Assembly: GCF_009709675.1 (NCBI RefSeq)
Contig: NZ_WMLB01000047.1
Coordinates: 1-64,000, forward strand
Reading direction: 5' to 3'
DNA: 64,000 nt
From: Agromyces bracchium
GTDB lineage: Bacteria; Actinomycetota; Actinomycetes; Actinomycetales; Microbacteriaceae
The first letter of the stretch is position 1, and every line of letters starts with the position of its first letter. Positions 8,875 to 17,471 of the stretch are shown here, one piece after another. Below the pieces are notes generated by a model. The model was not told the origin of the DNA. It made no database searches and saw nothing but the letters and a program-made list of their open reading frames with translations. The position numbers and the translations under genes are program-made.

Positions 8875-9222
8875 TCAGGGGATGTAGTCGACGAGCCCCT
8901 GCGGTGCGACGGCGGCGCGGTAGCGCTCGACGAGCTCGCGCCATCCGGAGCCCTCGGTGTACTCGTGCTCGTACACGGCCTCGGTGAAGTGCCACAGCAG
9001 GTAGGGGTGCGCGCCGAGCGCGTACAGCGCACCGAAGTCGCGCGCGGCGAACGCGGCCCGCTCGGCCTCGGTGAGGAACCGGTCGTCGGTCGGGCGGACG
9101 GGCGTGCCGCCGCCCGCGAGCCAGCGTTCGACGAACGCAGGCGGGTCGGCGACGTACTCGGCGACCGTCGCGTCGCCGAGCTCGACCGCCCGGATGAACT
9201 TGTCGACCATGTAGGCGCTCAT
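8875..9222 (-). CDS. LigA-like small subunit of class III extradiol dioxygenase
   Basis: 115 residues, all-helical and of LigA type. The motif region PYLLWHFTEAVYEHEYTE is near the C-terminus and VDKFIRAVELGD near the N-terminus. In protocatechuate 4,5-dioxygenase the alpha subunit LigA caps the LigB active site. The start ATG shares one base with the stop of the upstream ligB-like gene (TGATG), which implies translational coupling and a stoichiometric heteromer. It is the last gene of the 13841-8875 operon. Confidence 0.84.
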   Translation of the reverse strand: MSAYMVDKFIRAVELGDATVAEYVADPPAFVERWLAGGGTPVRPTDDRFLTEAERAAFAARDFGALYALGAHPYLLWHFTEAVYEHEYTEGSGWRELVERYRAAVAPQGLVDYIP

Positions 9223-10064
9223 CAGCGGGTGCTCCAGAGGAAGAACGGACTCGTGGAGAAGCGCGACTCGGGCACGTCGACGAAGTCGGCGGCGCGGCCG
9301 CCCATCGCCGCGAGCGCCGCGACCGCGTTCAGGAACTGGGAGGTCATGCTGCCGGCCGCCGTCAGGCGGTCGACGTCGCTGCAGACCCGGATCGCGCCGT
9401 CGAGGTCGCCGTCGCGCATCCATCCGGCGGCGAGCGCGTCGAACTCGGGGTCGGGCGACCCGGCGAAGGTGCGTGGGCCGCCGACGTCGTTCGCCATGTG
9501 GCCGGAGGTGAGGATCCCGACGCGCGCATCCGAGTCCCAGTCCTCGATCGCGCGCCGCAGGTGCTCCCCCAGCGCGACGAACCGGCGCACCGACGGCACG
9601 GGCGGCATCGACGCGTTGGCGTGGATCGGCACGACCGGGAGGTCGAGCTCGGGCCGCACGTACTGCAGCGGGATGACGAACGCGTGGTCGAGGCGCCACT
9701 CGAGGCTCACCGAGAAGTCGATGGCGTCGGGTTGCACGCTTCGGCCCGCGATCCGGTCGGCGAGCTCGCGGTGACCGACGACCTCCGCATACTCCATGCC
9801 GAACGTGCGCACCTCGTTCTCCCAGGTGCCGTGGTACGCGTCGGCCTTGCCGATCGCGAACGCGGGGGAGTTGTCGTAGAAGAACTGCCGGAGGTGGTCG
9901 GTGCCGATCACGACGAGCACGTCGACCTCGTGCGACGCGACCGCCTCGCGGATGCGCGCGAAGTTCGCCGCGATCGGCCGCAGGTCGTCGGGCACGGGGT
10001 CGGTCATGGCGCGCCAGAGCAGCGGGTTGTGCGGCGTGACCGCAGCGAGCACGAGCTCGGCCAT
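9222..10064 (-). CDS. LigB-type catalytic subunit of extradiol ring-cleavage dioxygenase
   Basis: 280 residues of the class III (LigB) fold. Putative Fe(II) ligands are the N-terminal His of TPHNPLLW (about residue 12) and the His of VVIGTDHLRQFF. SGHMANDVGG supplies the expected catalytic-base His. LigB enzymes cleave catecholic rings beside a hydroxyl; the substrate here cannot be read from sequence. The gene is followed immediately by its LigA-like partner and preceded by the amidohydrolase 49 bp away, which supports a ring-cleavage plus ring-fission-product pathway. Confidence 0.86.
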   Translation of the reverse strand: MAELVLAAVTPHNPLLWRAMTDPVPDDLRPIAANFARIREAVASHEVDVLVVIGTDHLRQFFYDNSPAFAIGKADAYHGTWENEVRTFGMEYAEVVGHRELADRIAGRSVQPDAIDFSVSLEWRLDHAFVIPLQYVRPELDLPVVPIHANASMPPVPSVRRFVALGEHLRRAIEDWDSDARVGILTSGHMANDVGGPRTFAGSPDPEFDALAAGWMRDGDLDGAIRVCSDVDRLTAAGSMTSQFLNAVAALAAMGGRAADFVDVPESRFSTSPFFLWSTR

Positions 10065-10113
10065 CGGGTTCCTTTCGTTGCAGCGGGTCGGCTCCGCGGA
10101 GGTCTCGGGCGGC

Positions 10114-10977
10114 TCAGATCCCGAACAGCCCGCGGGCGTTCTCGAGCAGGATCTTCCGCCGCGACTCGTCCTTGAGGGGCAGCTCGGCGAACTCGTCCAT
10201 CCACCGATCGGCGGTCATCACGGGCCAGTCCGACCCGAACAGCACGCGGTCGGTGATGAGCGAGTCGGCGTACCGCACGACCTCGGGCGGCAGGTACTTC
10301 GGCGCCCACCCCGACAGGTCGAGGTAGACGTTCGACTTGTGCCACACCATCGCGAGGTTCTCGAGGTGCCACGGCCAGGCCGGGTGGGCGCTGATGATCC
10401 TCAGCTCGGGGAACTCGGCGGCGACGTCGTCGATGTAGGGCACAGGTCTGGCATTCTCGAGTCGGTAGCCACCGCCGCCCGGCGTGCCGGCGCCTGCACC
10501 CGGGAACCCCGAGTGGAACATCACGACGAGCCCGAGCTCGGCGCAGGTCTCCCAGATCGGGAAGAACCGCGGGTCGTTCGCAAGGAACTTCTGCCGCGAC
10601 GGGTTGAGTTCGCCGACCCCCTTGATGCCGTACTCGTCGTGCATGCGGCGGATCTCGGCGATCGCGGCCTCGCCCTTCCACGGGTCGATGCCCGCGAAGG
10701 CGATGAACACGTCGGGGTGGTCGGCCTGCGCCCGACCGAGCAGGTCGTTCGGCGCGCCCTTGATGCCCGACGTCGTCTCGGAGTCGGAATTCACGATGAC
10801 GGCCATCATGCGCCGCTCGCGGTACTGGTCGGCCTGTTCGGCGAACGAAACCACGGGCCGCTCGCGCCCGAAGTGCTTCGCCATCTGCTGGTGGCGCCGG
10901 CCCATCGCTGCGAGGAACTCCTCGGTCTGCGGGTGCGTGTGCACGTCGATCGCGACGAGGTCGTCGGTGCGGGTCAT
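10114..10977 (-). CDS. Amidohydrolase family 2 (TIM-barrel hydrolase, hydratase or decarboxylase)
   Basis: 287 residues. Metal-site features include IDVHTHPQTEEF at the N-terminus, FHSGFPG and SAHPAWPW in the middle, and the C-terminal RVLFGSDWP aspartate followed by ILLENARGLFGI, diagnostic for Amidohydro_2. Relatives include 2-pyrone-4,6-dicarboxylate hydrolase (LigI), 4-oxalomesaconate hydratase (LigJ) and several decarboxylases, all acting after extradiol cleavage. That fits the adjacent LigAB genes. The ATG overlaps the CoA-transferase stop by four bases (ATGA). The exact reaction is unknown. Confidence 0.86.
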   Translation of the reverse strand: MTRTDDLVAIDVHTHPQTEEFLAAMGRRHQQMAKHFGRERPVVSFAEQADQYRERRMMAVIVNSDSETTSGIKGAPNDLLGRAQADHPDVFIAFAGIDPWKGEAAIAEIRRMHDEYGIKGVGELNPSRQKFLANDPRFFPIWETCAELGLVVMFHSGFPGAGAGTPGGGGYRLENARPVPYIDDVAAEFPELRIISAHPAWPWHLENLAMVWHKSNVYLDLSGWAPKYLPPEVVRYADSLITDRVLFGSDWPVMTADRWMDEFAELPLKDESRRKILLENARGLFGI

Positions 10978-12251
10978 GCGCGGGTCCCTTCGGGTGCGGT
11001 GACGGATGCTGCGGCCGCGCCGTCGCGGTCGGCGCCGTCGTCGGGCGGTGCGCTGACGGATGCCGCATCGCGGGCGAGCACGTCGGCGTTCCCCTCGCCG
11101 AGGCGCGGCGCCGCCCGCAGCGCGGGCCGTCCGCTGGCGTGGAACACGGTGCTCGGGGCGGGCACGCACAGCGTCGCGCCATCCGGCCCCTCGATCTCCT
11201 CGACGAGGCCCATCGAGGCGACCTGCGGATCGTCGAAGAGGTCGGCGACCGTGTTCAACGGACCGTGCGGGATGTCGTGCGCGACGAGCCGGTCGAGCCA
11301 GTGCTGCCGCGGCATCCGCTCGGTGATCGCCTTCAGCTCGGCATCGAGCTCGTCGTAGTTGCGGACGCGCGCCTCACGGGTCGCGAAGCGCGGATCACCC
11401 GCGAGGTCGGGACGCTCGAGCACGTCGAGGAGTCCGGTCCAGAACTTCTCGGGCACCGACATGTGGATGACGAACGCCTTCCCGTCGGAGCCGACGCACG
11501 CGTACGCCTGCGCGCGCCGCGGGCGCGAGTCGGGCCCCGCGACCTGCCCGGTCTCGAGGTAGGTGGCCGCCGCCTCGGTGAGGAAGTCGATGAGCGAACC
11601 GACCATCGACACCTCGACGTGCTCGCCCTCGCCGGCCGGCCGCTCGCCGCGGGCGTGCAGCGCCGCGAGGATCGCCTGCGAGGCGGAGAGGCCGGACAGC
11701 AGGTCGGAGAACGCCGGCCCGAGCGGCCGGAGCGTGTCGGCGGGCACGACCTGGCTGTACATCGCGCCGACCGCCGAGATGACGGTGTCGTAGGCGGGCC
11801 GGGCGGCGTAGGGGCCGCTCGGGCCGAAGCCCGTGATCGAGCAGGTGACGAGCCGCGGGTTCAGCTCGTGCAGGGCGTCGGGTCCGAAGCCGAGGCGGTC
11901 GGCGACGCCGGGGCGGAAGTTCTCGATGAGCACGTCGGCCTCGGCGGCGAGGTCGCGCAGCGCTGCGAGCCCCTCGTCGCTCTTCAGGTCGAGCACGACC
12001 GCGCGCTTGCCGCGGTTGTACGCGGCGAACTGCGGGCTCATCGCGCCGTGGCCCTCCCAGCGCCGCATCGGGTCGCCGTCGGGCGACTCGACCTTCACCA
12101 CGTCGGCGCCGAGGTCGGCGAGCAGCTTCGCCGCGTACGGTCCGGAGATGTACTGGCCGAGCTCGATCACGCGGATGCCCGCGAGCGGGCCCGCCGCGCG
12201 GGCCGGATCGGCGCCGCGTGCCGGGTCGTTCATGCCCTTATCGGCATTCAT
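10974..12251 (-). CDS. CaiB/BaiF family class III CoA-transferase
   Basis: 425 residues. Typical family blocks are PLAGIRVIELGQYISGPYAAK at the N-terminus, LADLGADVVKVESPDGDPMR, GKRAVVLDLKSDEG, IENFRPGVADRLG, and GFGPSGPYAARPAYD. The family moves CoA between acyl donors and carboxylic acids, and some members act as racemases. In this operon it probably activates a carboxylate formed by ring opening. It is coupled on both sides: ATGA with the upstream OsmC-like gene and ATGA with the downstream amidohydrolase. The start at 12251 is set by that overlap; the second methionine (MNDPARG) is possible. Confidence 0.88.
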   Translation of the reverse strand: MNADKGMNDPARGADPARAAGPLAGIRVIELGQYISGPYAAKLLADLGADVVKVESPDGDPMRRWEGHGAMSPQFAAYNRGKRAVVLDLKSDEGLAALRDLAAEADVLIENFRPGVADRLGFGPDALHELNPRLVTCSITGFGPSGPYAARPAYDTVISAVGAMYSQVVPADTLRPLGPAFSDLLSGLSASQAILAALHARGERPAGEGEHVEVSMVGSLIDFLTEAAATYLETGQVAGPDSRPRRAQAYACVGSDGKAFVIHMSVPEKFWTGLLDVLERPDLAGDPRFATREARVRNYDELDAELKAITERMPRQHWLDRLVAHDIPHGPLNTVADLFDDPQVASMGLVEEIEGPDGATLCVPAPSTVFHASGRPALRAAPRLGEGNADVLARDAASVSAPPDDGADRDGAAAASVTAPEGTRA

Positions 12252-12844
12252 CGGGTCTGCTCCTCTCGGTGCTCGTTCCTGAGGTCGTCGGGGCGGGTGT
12301 CGAGGACGGTCCAGCCGCGCTGCACGAGCACGAGGTGCAGCGGTACGGCCTTCGACACGAGCGAGGTGGTCGGGCACCGCCGCGCGGCCTCGCGCAGCAG
12401 CGCCACGGCCTGCTCGGGCGCCGCGTCGTCGTCGATCCGCAACTCGACCACGAACCAGAGCGGATGCGCCGGCGCGCCCTCGACGAGATGCTCTCCTCGG
12501 AGGTCGAGGCACGTGCGCACCTCGGCCTCGAGCGAACGGACCGCGACATCCGCCGCCGCCCAGGTCTTCGCGGCCCAGCCGAGCATGCAGAACGCGATCG
12601 AGCTGAGCAGGTACCGCATCGGGCTCGGCGCCGAGTCGTGGCCGCCGCGCTCGGCGGACTCGTCGGACCGGAACGAGTAGTGCGTGCCGTACTGCTCGAA
12701 CTCCGAGACCGACGCGACGTCGCCCTCGAGTCGCGCGTCGACCCAGGGCCGCATGCGGGCGGATGCCGCGTCGGCGCGCGTCCGCTCGGCGATGCGCTGC
12801 AGCGAGGCGCGCAGCCGCGGCCGATCGATGAGGTCAGCGGACAT
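12248..12844 (-). CDS. OsmC-like protein
   Basis: 198 residues. The central segment APSPMRYLLSSIAFCMLGW, with a Cys after the conserved Pro, and the later ARRCPTTSLVSKAVPL with a second Cys, match the two-cysteine OsmC/Ohr-like fold. OsmC proteins reduce organic peroxides or handle reactive intermediates. Here it is embedded in a catabolic operon, overlapping the dehydrogenase by 11 bp and the CoA-transferase by 4 bp. It may therefore serve a pathway-specific role rather than stress defence. The family call is moderate-to-good; the function is open. Confidence 0.74.
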   Translation of the reverse strand: MSADLIDRPRLRASLQRIAERTRADAASARMRPWVDARLEGDVASVSEFEQYGTHYSFRSDESAERGGHDSAPSPMRYLLSSIAFCMLGWAAKTWAAADVAVRSLEAEVRTCLDLRGEHLVEGAPAHPLWFVVELRIDDDAAPEQAVALLREAARRCPTTSLVSKAVPLHLVLVQRGWTVLDTRPDDLRNEHREEQTR

Positions 12845-13841
12845 CGATGATCACCTTGCCCGGGGTCGTGGTGGGGAACTCGCGGTACGCGCGCCGCACG
12901 TCCTCGAGCGGGTAGCGCGCGCCGATGCGTGGCCTCACGGCGCCGTCCCGCACGAGGTCGAGCGCGCGGCGCACCTGGTCGAGGTCGGCGCTCGCGACGC
13001 CGATGAGGCGCTTGCGCGAGAGGTAGAACTCGCGCGCGTCGATGGTCAGGCGGGTGTCGACGGATGCCGCGCAGAACACGGCTCGGCCGCCCCACCCGAG
13101 GGCGGCGATCGCCTGCCCGAGGAGTGCGGCGCTGCCGCTCACGTCGACGACGGCGTCGAAGCGGTCGCCGGGAGCCAGTGCCCCGGCCAGGTCGGCGTCG
13201 GGTCCCGTGACGAGCACCCGCACCCCGTCGGGCGCGTCGTCGAGCGGATGCCGCGTCGCCGCGGTGACGTCGGCGCCGAGGTGCACGGCGTACTCGAGGG
13301 CCGCGCGGCCCAGCACGCCGCCCGCACCGGTGACCAGGAGGCGATCACCGGCGCGGACGGCTGCGGCGTCGAACGCGTTGACGACGATGGGGAGGCTGTG
13401 CACGGTCGCCGTGGCGATCTCGGCGGGGAGCCCCGCACGCTCGAAGGCGACCTCGGCCGGGACGACGACGAACTCGGCCGCCCCACCGTCGCGGTGCACG
13501 CCCACCACCCGCTGCGCGGGGCAGGTCGACTCGCGCCCCTCGGCACAAGCATCGCAGCGACCGCACGGGATGTTCGGCTTGACGACGACCATCTCCCCCA
13601 CACGCTGCTCGGAGACGCCGTCGCCGACGGCCACGATCACGCCGGCGGGGTCGATCCCGAGCACCCGCGGCAGCTTGGCGGCGGCGCCGGGCCCGTGGCC
13701 CGCGATGACGTTGAGGTCGAGCTGGTTCACGCCGACCGACTCGACACGGATGAGCACCTCGCCCGCACCCGGCTCGGGAACGTCGACGTGCGCGACGTCG
13801 AGTCCGTCGAGGCCATGGGCCTGGAGGAGGGCTGCACGCAC
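12834..13841 (-). CDS. Zinc-type medium-chain alcohol dehydrogenase / quinone oxidoreductase
   Basis: 335 residues. The N-terminal catalytic domain ends with LGIDPAGVIVAVG. A structural zinc lobe is visible (CGRCDACAEGRESTC). The Rossmann loop is LLVTGAGGVLGRAALEYA at about residue 150. The usual Cys of the catalytic-zinc site is replaced in VGVNQLDLN, as in quinone-oxidoreductase-like members. It is the first gene of the LigAB operon. A perfect 19-bp palindrome lies 41 bp upstream of the start, so it is probably controlled by the GntR-type regulator. Confidence 0.86.
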   Translation of the reverse strand: MRAALLQAHGLDGLDVAHVDVPEPGAGEVLIRVESVGVNQLDLNVIAGHGPGAAAKLPRVLGIDPAGVIVAVGDGVSEQRVGEMVVVKPNIPCGRCDACAEGRESTCPAQRVVGVHRDGGAAEFVVVPAEVAFERAGLPAEIATATVHSLPIVVNAFDAAAVRAGDRLLVTGAGGVLGRAALEYAVHLGADVTAATRHPLDDAPDGVRVLVTGPDADLAGALAPGDRFDAVVDVSGSAALLGQAIAALGWGGRAVFCAASVDTRLTIDAREFYLSRKRLIGVASADLDQVRRALDLVRDGAVRPRIGARYPLEDVRRAYREFPTTTPGKVIIDVR

Positions 13842-13881
13842 GGTTCGCCTCGTTTCCGGTCGGTCGCGGCATCCGCGCCGC

Positions 13882-13900
13882 TTTGGATACCGTATCCAAA
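13882..13900. promoter_or_regulatory. Operator-like palindrome A
   Basis: TTTGGATACCGTATCCAAA is a perfect palindrome around one central base, and contains TGGAT-N5-ATCCA. It lies 41 bp upstream of the zinc dehydrogenase start that heads the LigAB operon. The same core recurs at 13983, 22617, 36244 and 37198. Confidence 0.8.
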
Positions 13901-13982
13901 AATGCGTCGGTTCGTCCAGACCGAGATCGAACCCATCGTCCCCCGAAGACGTTCGTCAGCAAACCGTGGACAGAAGCTCCAG

Positions 13983-14001
13983 TTTTGGATACGGTATCCA
14001 G
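13983..14001. promoter_or_regulatory. Operator-like site B
   Basis: TTTTGGATACGGTATCCAG is a second copy in the same divergent intergenic region, 69 bp upstream of the binding-protein start at 14070. All 14 positions outside the N5 spacer are identical to site C at 22617. Two sites about 100 bp apart could serve both divergent promoters. Confidence 0.8.
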
Positions 14002-14069
14002 CAATTCGCGAGAGGCTCCGCTCTCCGCGGGACGCCGACCGCGAGTCAACCCGCCAAGAATGGAGAGTC

Positions 14070-15155
14070 ATGCGCAGATCCATCCCTCGCTCCGGCCTCG
14101 CCGCGGCCGCCGGCCTGGCAGTGTTCGCACTGCTCACCGGCTGCGCCGCGGGCGCCCCCGCAGCAGGCAACGACACCGAGCCCGTCGAGCTCGCCGACGG
14201 CGAACCCGGCGAGCCGGAGGACACCGACATCACGGTGGCCATCCCCTTCCCCGACATCACCATGTACTCGATGTACGTGCTCGCCACCGACCTCGGCTAC
14301 TACGAGGAGGAGGGCCTCACGGTCGAGGTCATCACGGCCGACAACGTCACCGCGGCCGTGGCATCCGGCAGCGCCGACATCGGCGTGGAATCGACCGGCA
14401 CGGTCATCGAGGCGATCCGCGGCGGCGTGGAGGTCGACCTCGTCTCCGGGCACTACTGCCGGCAGAACTTCGACTTCGCCGTGCAGCCCGACATCGAGTC
14501 GGTCGAGGACCTCGAGGGCACCTCGATCGTGCTCGCCGGCACGCCCGGCGACCCGGCCGAATTCCAGCGGGCACGCGTGCTCGCCGAGGAGGGCTGGGAC
14601 CTCGAGGGCGTGAACGTCGAGGTCGTCTACCCCGGCCCCGGCTCGGAGTCGTGGACGGAGTTCTTCGTGAACGACCGCATCACGCTGCAGCCGTTCTACG
14701 GCGACGACCGCCCCGCGCTGGAGGAGGCCGGCGCGAAGTTCCCGGTGGAGGCGCTGCGGAACTGGGCGAACGACGTCATGGTCGCGGGCAGCGGCTACGT
14801 GCAGGAGAACCCGAACACGCTCGTGCGATTCCTGCGGGCGACGCTGAAGGCCGTCGACTTCATGACCGCTCCGGCGCCGGGCGAGTTCCCCGACAACGTC
14901 AGCGAGGTGCTCGACATCTACGAGGCGAACGACTTCGACGTCGAGGCGCTCCGCGGCTCCGACAGCCCCTGGGTGCTCGACGGCCACCTCGCGTGCCAGA
15001 ACCTCTACTTCGACACCGAGGCCTGGGACACCACCGTCGAGACGCAGAGCCTCGAGCCGATCGAGTTCGACACCGCGCAGCTCGTCTACCTCGAGAAGGC
15101 CCAGGAGCTCCTCGGCCTCGACAACTCCGGTCCGGAGACGCTCCCCTACCCCTGA
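14070..15155 (+). CDS. ABC transporter substrate-binding lipoprotein (NMT1/THI5-like)
   Basis: 361 residues. The lipoprotein signal peptide ends in the lipobox LLTGC. The mature part has the NMT1/THI5 pattern: ITVAIPFPDITMYSMYVLATDLGYYEEEGL, then a DIGVESTGTVIEA ligand-site region. These proteins feed NitT/TauT-type importers for thiamine precursors, riboflavin, pyrimidines, taurine and other small molecules. No permease or ATPase is adjacent. The matching permeases and ATPase lie at 16.6-19.1 kb without a binding protein, and both loci carry the same operator motif. GGAGA precedes the ATG. Confidence 0.88.
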   Translation: MRRSIPRSGLAAAAGLAVFALLTGCAAGAPAAGNDTEPVELADGEPGEPEDTDITVAIPFPDITMYSMYVLATDLGYYEEEGLTVEVITADNVTAAVASGSADIGVESTGTVIEAIRGGVEVDLVSGHYCRQNFDFAVQPDIESVEDLEGTSIVLAGTPGDPAEFQRARVLAEEGWDLEGVNVEVVYPGPGSESWTEFFVNDRITLQPFYGDDRPALEEAGAKFPVEALRNWANDVMVAGSGYVQENPNTLVRFLRATLKAVDFMTAPAPGEFPDNVSEVLDIYEANDFDVEALRGSDSPWVLDGHLACQNLYFDTEAWDTTVETQSLEPIEFDTAQLVYLEKAQELLGLDNSGPETLPYP

Positions 15156-15173
15156 CCCGATCCCCCGCACGAT

Positions 15174-15215
15174 CGACGGGCCCTCGCCGCAGCGCATGAC
15201 GGCGGGGGCCCGTCG
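15174..15215 (+). terminator. Terminator after binding-protein gene
   Basis: CGACGGGCCC (15174-15183) and GGGCCCGTCG (15206-15215) form a perfect 10-bp stem. An inner CGCCG/CGGCG pair extends it. It starts 18 bases after the stop codon. Confidence 0.75.
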
Positions 15216-16106
15216 CGTGCCCGGCTGCGGCGGTCACAGGTCGCGGCCCGGATCGGGCACTGATGTGATTCCACAGGTCGGGTGGAGAGGTATGCGCGGT
15301 TCACCTTTCCACCTCGACATTCATGAACAGATCGACTGCGGGTGCGATCAGTGTGCGCCGTCAGCGGCGGCCACGCCGTCGCTCGACGCAATGACTCGCG
15401 CCCGGATTCCAAGTCCGTGAGGGATCCGGTCGACGCAATCCGGGAGAAAAGGAGAACTGAACCACCTTTCTCCCTCAGTTCACGAGTCCATCGTCGTCTC
15501 GCGTTCGTGCGACGGCGGCTACCCGGACACCGTTGATGCATGGTGGGTGAACACCATCCGGCGGAACCGCTCGGTCGCCGGTCCACCGACGATGGTCGCT
15601 GAGCGTGAGCAGGGTGTCCTGTCACCAGGACGCGTCACTACGATGACCAGGTTGGTTTCCGCCGGCGTGAGGAAGAGGACAGCTCGCTCTTCGGCGTTGT
15701 GCTGGGTGGTGTCGGAGCTCTCGCGATGGCGTGGGGATGTGGTGGCTCGCGGCCTACATCTTTGCGTCTGTCGATGGTGACGTCCTTGTTCCCCTCGCTG
15801 AAGGGCGTCTCGCCGGCCACCGACCTTGGTCCTCCTCGTCCTGTTCGGGCTCGGGGGACTCCTCGGGGTCGGTGCGTTCGGATTCATCGTGTGGATCCTG
15901 ATCTTCACCGCTTGGGAGGGCAGGCGTGGGCGTGCATAGCGCGCAGGCGTCTCGCTGACGGTAGCTGACTGGGCGGTCGCGGTCTTCGACGCCGCGAAGG
16001 GATCGGCGCGAGCGTCGTCATGGAGCACCCGTCCGATTCTGGTCACAGTGAGGGCACCCATCGGACGACGCGGACCGGGCCGGAACCGGCGCTCCAGCGC
16101 AGAGCA
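15216..16106. other. Gene-poor interval of about 0.9 kb with lower GC
   Basis: No intact gene is convincing. The DNA is visibly less GC-rich than its neighbours (AT-rich patches around 15300-15480 and 15640-15800). Possible short frames on both strands lack family resemblance, ribosome sites or actinobacterial codon bias. The best coding signal is the broken membrane-protein gene annotated at 15640-15939. The composition is compatible with an old insertion or decaying foreign DNA. Confidence 0.6.
15640..15939 (+). pseudogene. Frameshifted remnant of a small membrane protein
   Basis: Three consecutive frames carry protein-like segments that would join into one polypeptide after one-base shifts. 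The first, from about 15640, reads HYDDQVGFRRREEEDSSLF, then GVVLGGVGALAMAW. The second, from about 15736, reads MWWLAAYIFASVDGDVLVP. The third, from 15826 to the stop at 15937, reads LVLLVLFGLGGLLGVGAFG and continues FIVWILIFTAWEGRRGRA. The last is a clear hydrophobic helix with a positive C-terminal end. No start codon or ribosome site fits. I call it a decayed membrane-protein gene; sequencing error is less likely because two shifts are needed. Confidence 0.45.
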
Positions 16107-16143
16107 GCCGGCCCCCGTCATCGCGCATGAGACGGGGGCCGGC
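16107..16143 (-). terminator. Terminator of the RidA/transporter operon
   Basis: GCCGGCCCCCGTC and GACGGGGGCCGGC form a perfect 13-bp stem with an 11-base loop, 24 bases beyond the RidA stop codon on the minus strand. Confidence 0.8.
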
Positions 16144-16167
16144 GGTCTGGGGCGAGCGGATGCCGCG

Positions 16168-16620
16168 TCAGCCGCTCCGCGGAGCGGCGGGTTCGGGCGG
16201 GGAGGCGGGCGCGGCGACATCCGCCCGCGACGGCACCGCCGCGATCGCCTCGATCTCGAACCGGTACTCGGGGCCGGCGAAGCCGGCGACCTGCACGAGC
16301 GTCGACACGGGGAAGTCGTGCGTGAAGTACCGGGCGCGGATGTCGCGCACGTCGTCGCGCACGAGCCGGAAGTCGTCGCGGACGAACACGTTCACCTTGA
16401 CGACGTCGGCGGGGGTCGCGCCCGCGGCATCCAGCACCGCGGCGAGGTTGGCGAAGGCGAGCTCCACCTGCTCACGGGCGTCGGGCGGCATCGTGCCATC
16501 CGCTCGCATGCCGATGATGCCGCTGACAAACACCAGGTCGCCACCGGAGACGCGGATGGCCTGGCTGAAGTCCGCCGTCGGCGGGTAGACCCCGACGGGC
16601 CGGATGATCTGCTTGAGCAT
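16168..16620 (-). CDS. RidA/YjgF family protein
   Basis: 150 residues. The Rid fold is recognisable from the N-terminal PVGVYPPTADFSQAIRVSGG, DLVFVSGIIGM, and the C-terminal strand region STLVQVAGFAGPEYRFEIEAIAAVP. RidA enzymes hydrolyse reactive enamine/imine intermediates; catabolic-cluster members such as RutC clear unstable ring-opening products. The key Arg of active deaminases is not obvious to me near the C-terminus, so catalysis is uncertain. A Pro/Ala tail of about 15 residues is unusual. It is the last gene of the operon starting at 22537, followed by a strong terminator. Confidence 0.84.
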   Translation of the reverse strand: MLKQIIRPVGVYPPTADFSQAIRVSGGDLVFVSGIIGMRADGTMPPDAREQVELAFANLAAVLDAAGATPADVVKVNVFVRDDFRLVRDDVRDIRARYFTHDFPVSTLVQVAGFAGPEYRFEIEAIAAVPSRADVAAPASPPEPAAPRSG

Positions 16621-16631
16621 GCGCGAGCCCC

Positions 16632-17471
16632 CTACGACGCCCCGACGATCTTGCGGTCGTCGTACCAGGGGGCGAGCCGGCGACGCAGCGTCGAGATGAG
16701 CCACAGCGTGAGGTTCGCGATGATCACCATGACGATCACCAGGGCGATCGCCTCGGCCATCATGAACTGGTACGCCGCGAACTCGAGCAGGTGCCCGAGG
16801 CCGCCCGTGCCGCCGAGGAACTCGCCGAGCACCTCGCCCGTGAACCCGAGGGCGGCGCCGCGCTGAATGCCCGAGAGGCTGTACGGCAGGGTCGCGGGGA
16901 AGATCACCTTCCAGCCGAGGTAGACGCCGTTCACGCCGAAGACGCGGCCCGCGCTCACGAGCGACGGGCTTACGGCGACGGCGCCCTCCATCGTGTTGAG
17001 GATGATCGGGAACACCGCGAGCAAGAACACGAGCGCGATCTTCGACTCGTTGCCGAGCCCGAGGATCAGGATGAAGAGCGGCGCGAGCGCCACCTTCGGC
17101 GTCGAGTACAGCAGCCAGAGGAACGGTGCCACGGTGAAGCGCAGCACCGGCGACCAGCCGACCGCGAGGCCGACGACCACGCCGACGACGATCGCGAGGG
17201 CGAGACCGATCAGCAGGTTCTGCATGCTGTAGACGAACGCCTGCCAGAACTCCGGTTCGCCGAGAAGCCGGACGAACGCGGCGATGATCTCGGTCGGCGG
17301 CGGCAGGAACGCCGCGGGCACGAGCTGCAGCCAGCTCACCGCGGCCTCCCAGATGAGCAGGACGGCTGCGACGACGCCGACGAGCAGCCACGCCCACTTG
17401 CCCTCGCCGGAGCGGACGACCCGGCGCGGACGGACGATGCGGTTCGTCCCGGTCGCTGAGGTGACGGTCAT
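16632..17471 (-). CDS. ABC transporter permease (NitT/TauT type), subunit 2
   Basis: 279 residues with about six membrane helices and the BPD_transp_1 EAA-type loop near GWKVIFPATLPYSLSGIQRG. The cytoplasmic coupling region contains RVFGVNGVYLG. It forms an apparent heterodimer with the neighbouring permease (17468-18301), sharing a four-base ATGA overlap. NitT/TauT importers carry small organic anions or heterocycles. The start at 17471 is fixed by that overlap. Confidence 0.88.
   Translation of the reverse strand: MTVTSATGTNRIVRPRRVVRSGEGKWAWLLVGVVAAVLLIWEAAVSWLQLVPAAFLPPPTEIIAAFVRLLGEPEFWQAFVYSMQNLLIGLALAIVVGVVVGLAVGWSPVLRFTVAPFLWLLYSTPKVALAPLFILILGLGNESKIALVFLLAVFPIILNTMEGAVAVSPSLVSAGRVFGVNGVYLGWKVIFPATLPYSLSGIQRGAALGFTGEVLGEFLGGTGGLGHLLEFAAYQFMMAEAIALVIVMVIIANLTLWLISTLRRRLAPWYDDRKIVGAS

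Noticed and set aside
8875-10064. Classical protocatechuate 4,5-cleavage (lig) operon
   Set aside because: Only the dioxygenase pair and one amidohydrolase fit; the dehydrogenase is medium-chain zinc type rather than LigC-like, there is no LigK aldolase, and a CoA-transferase and OsmC-like protein are present.
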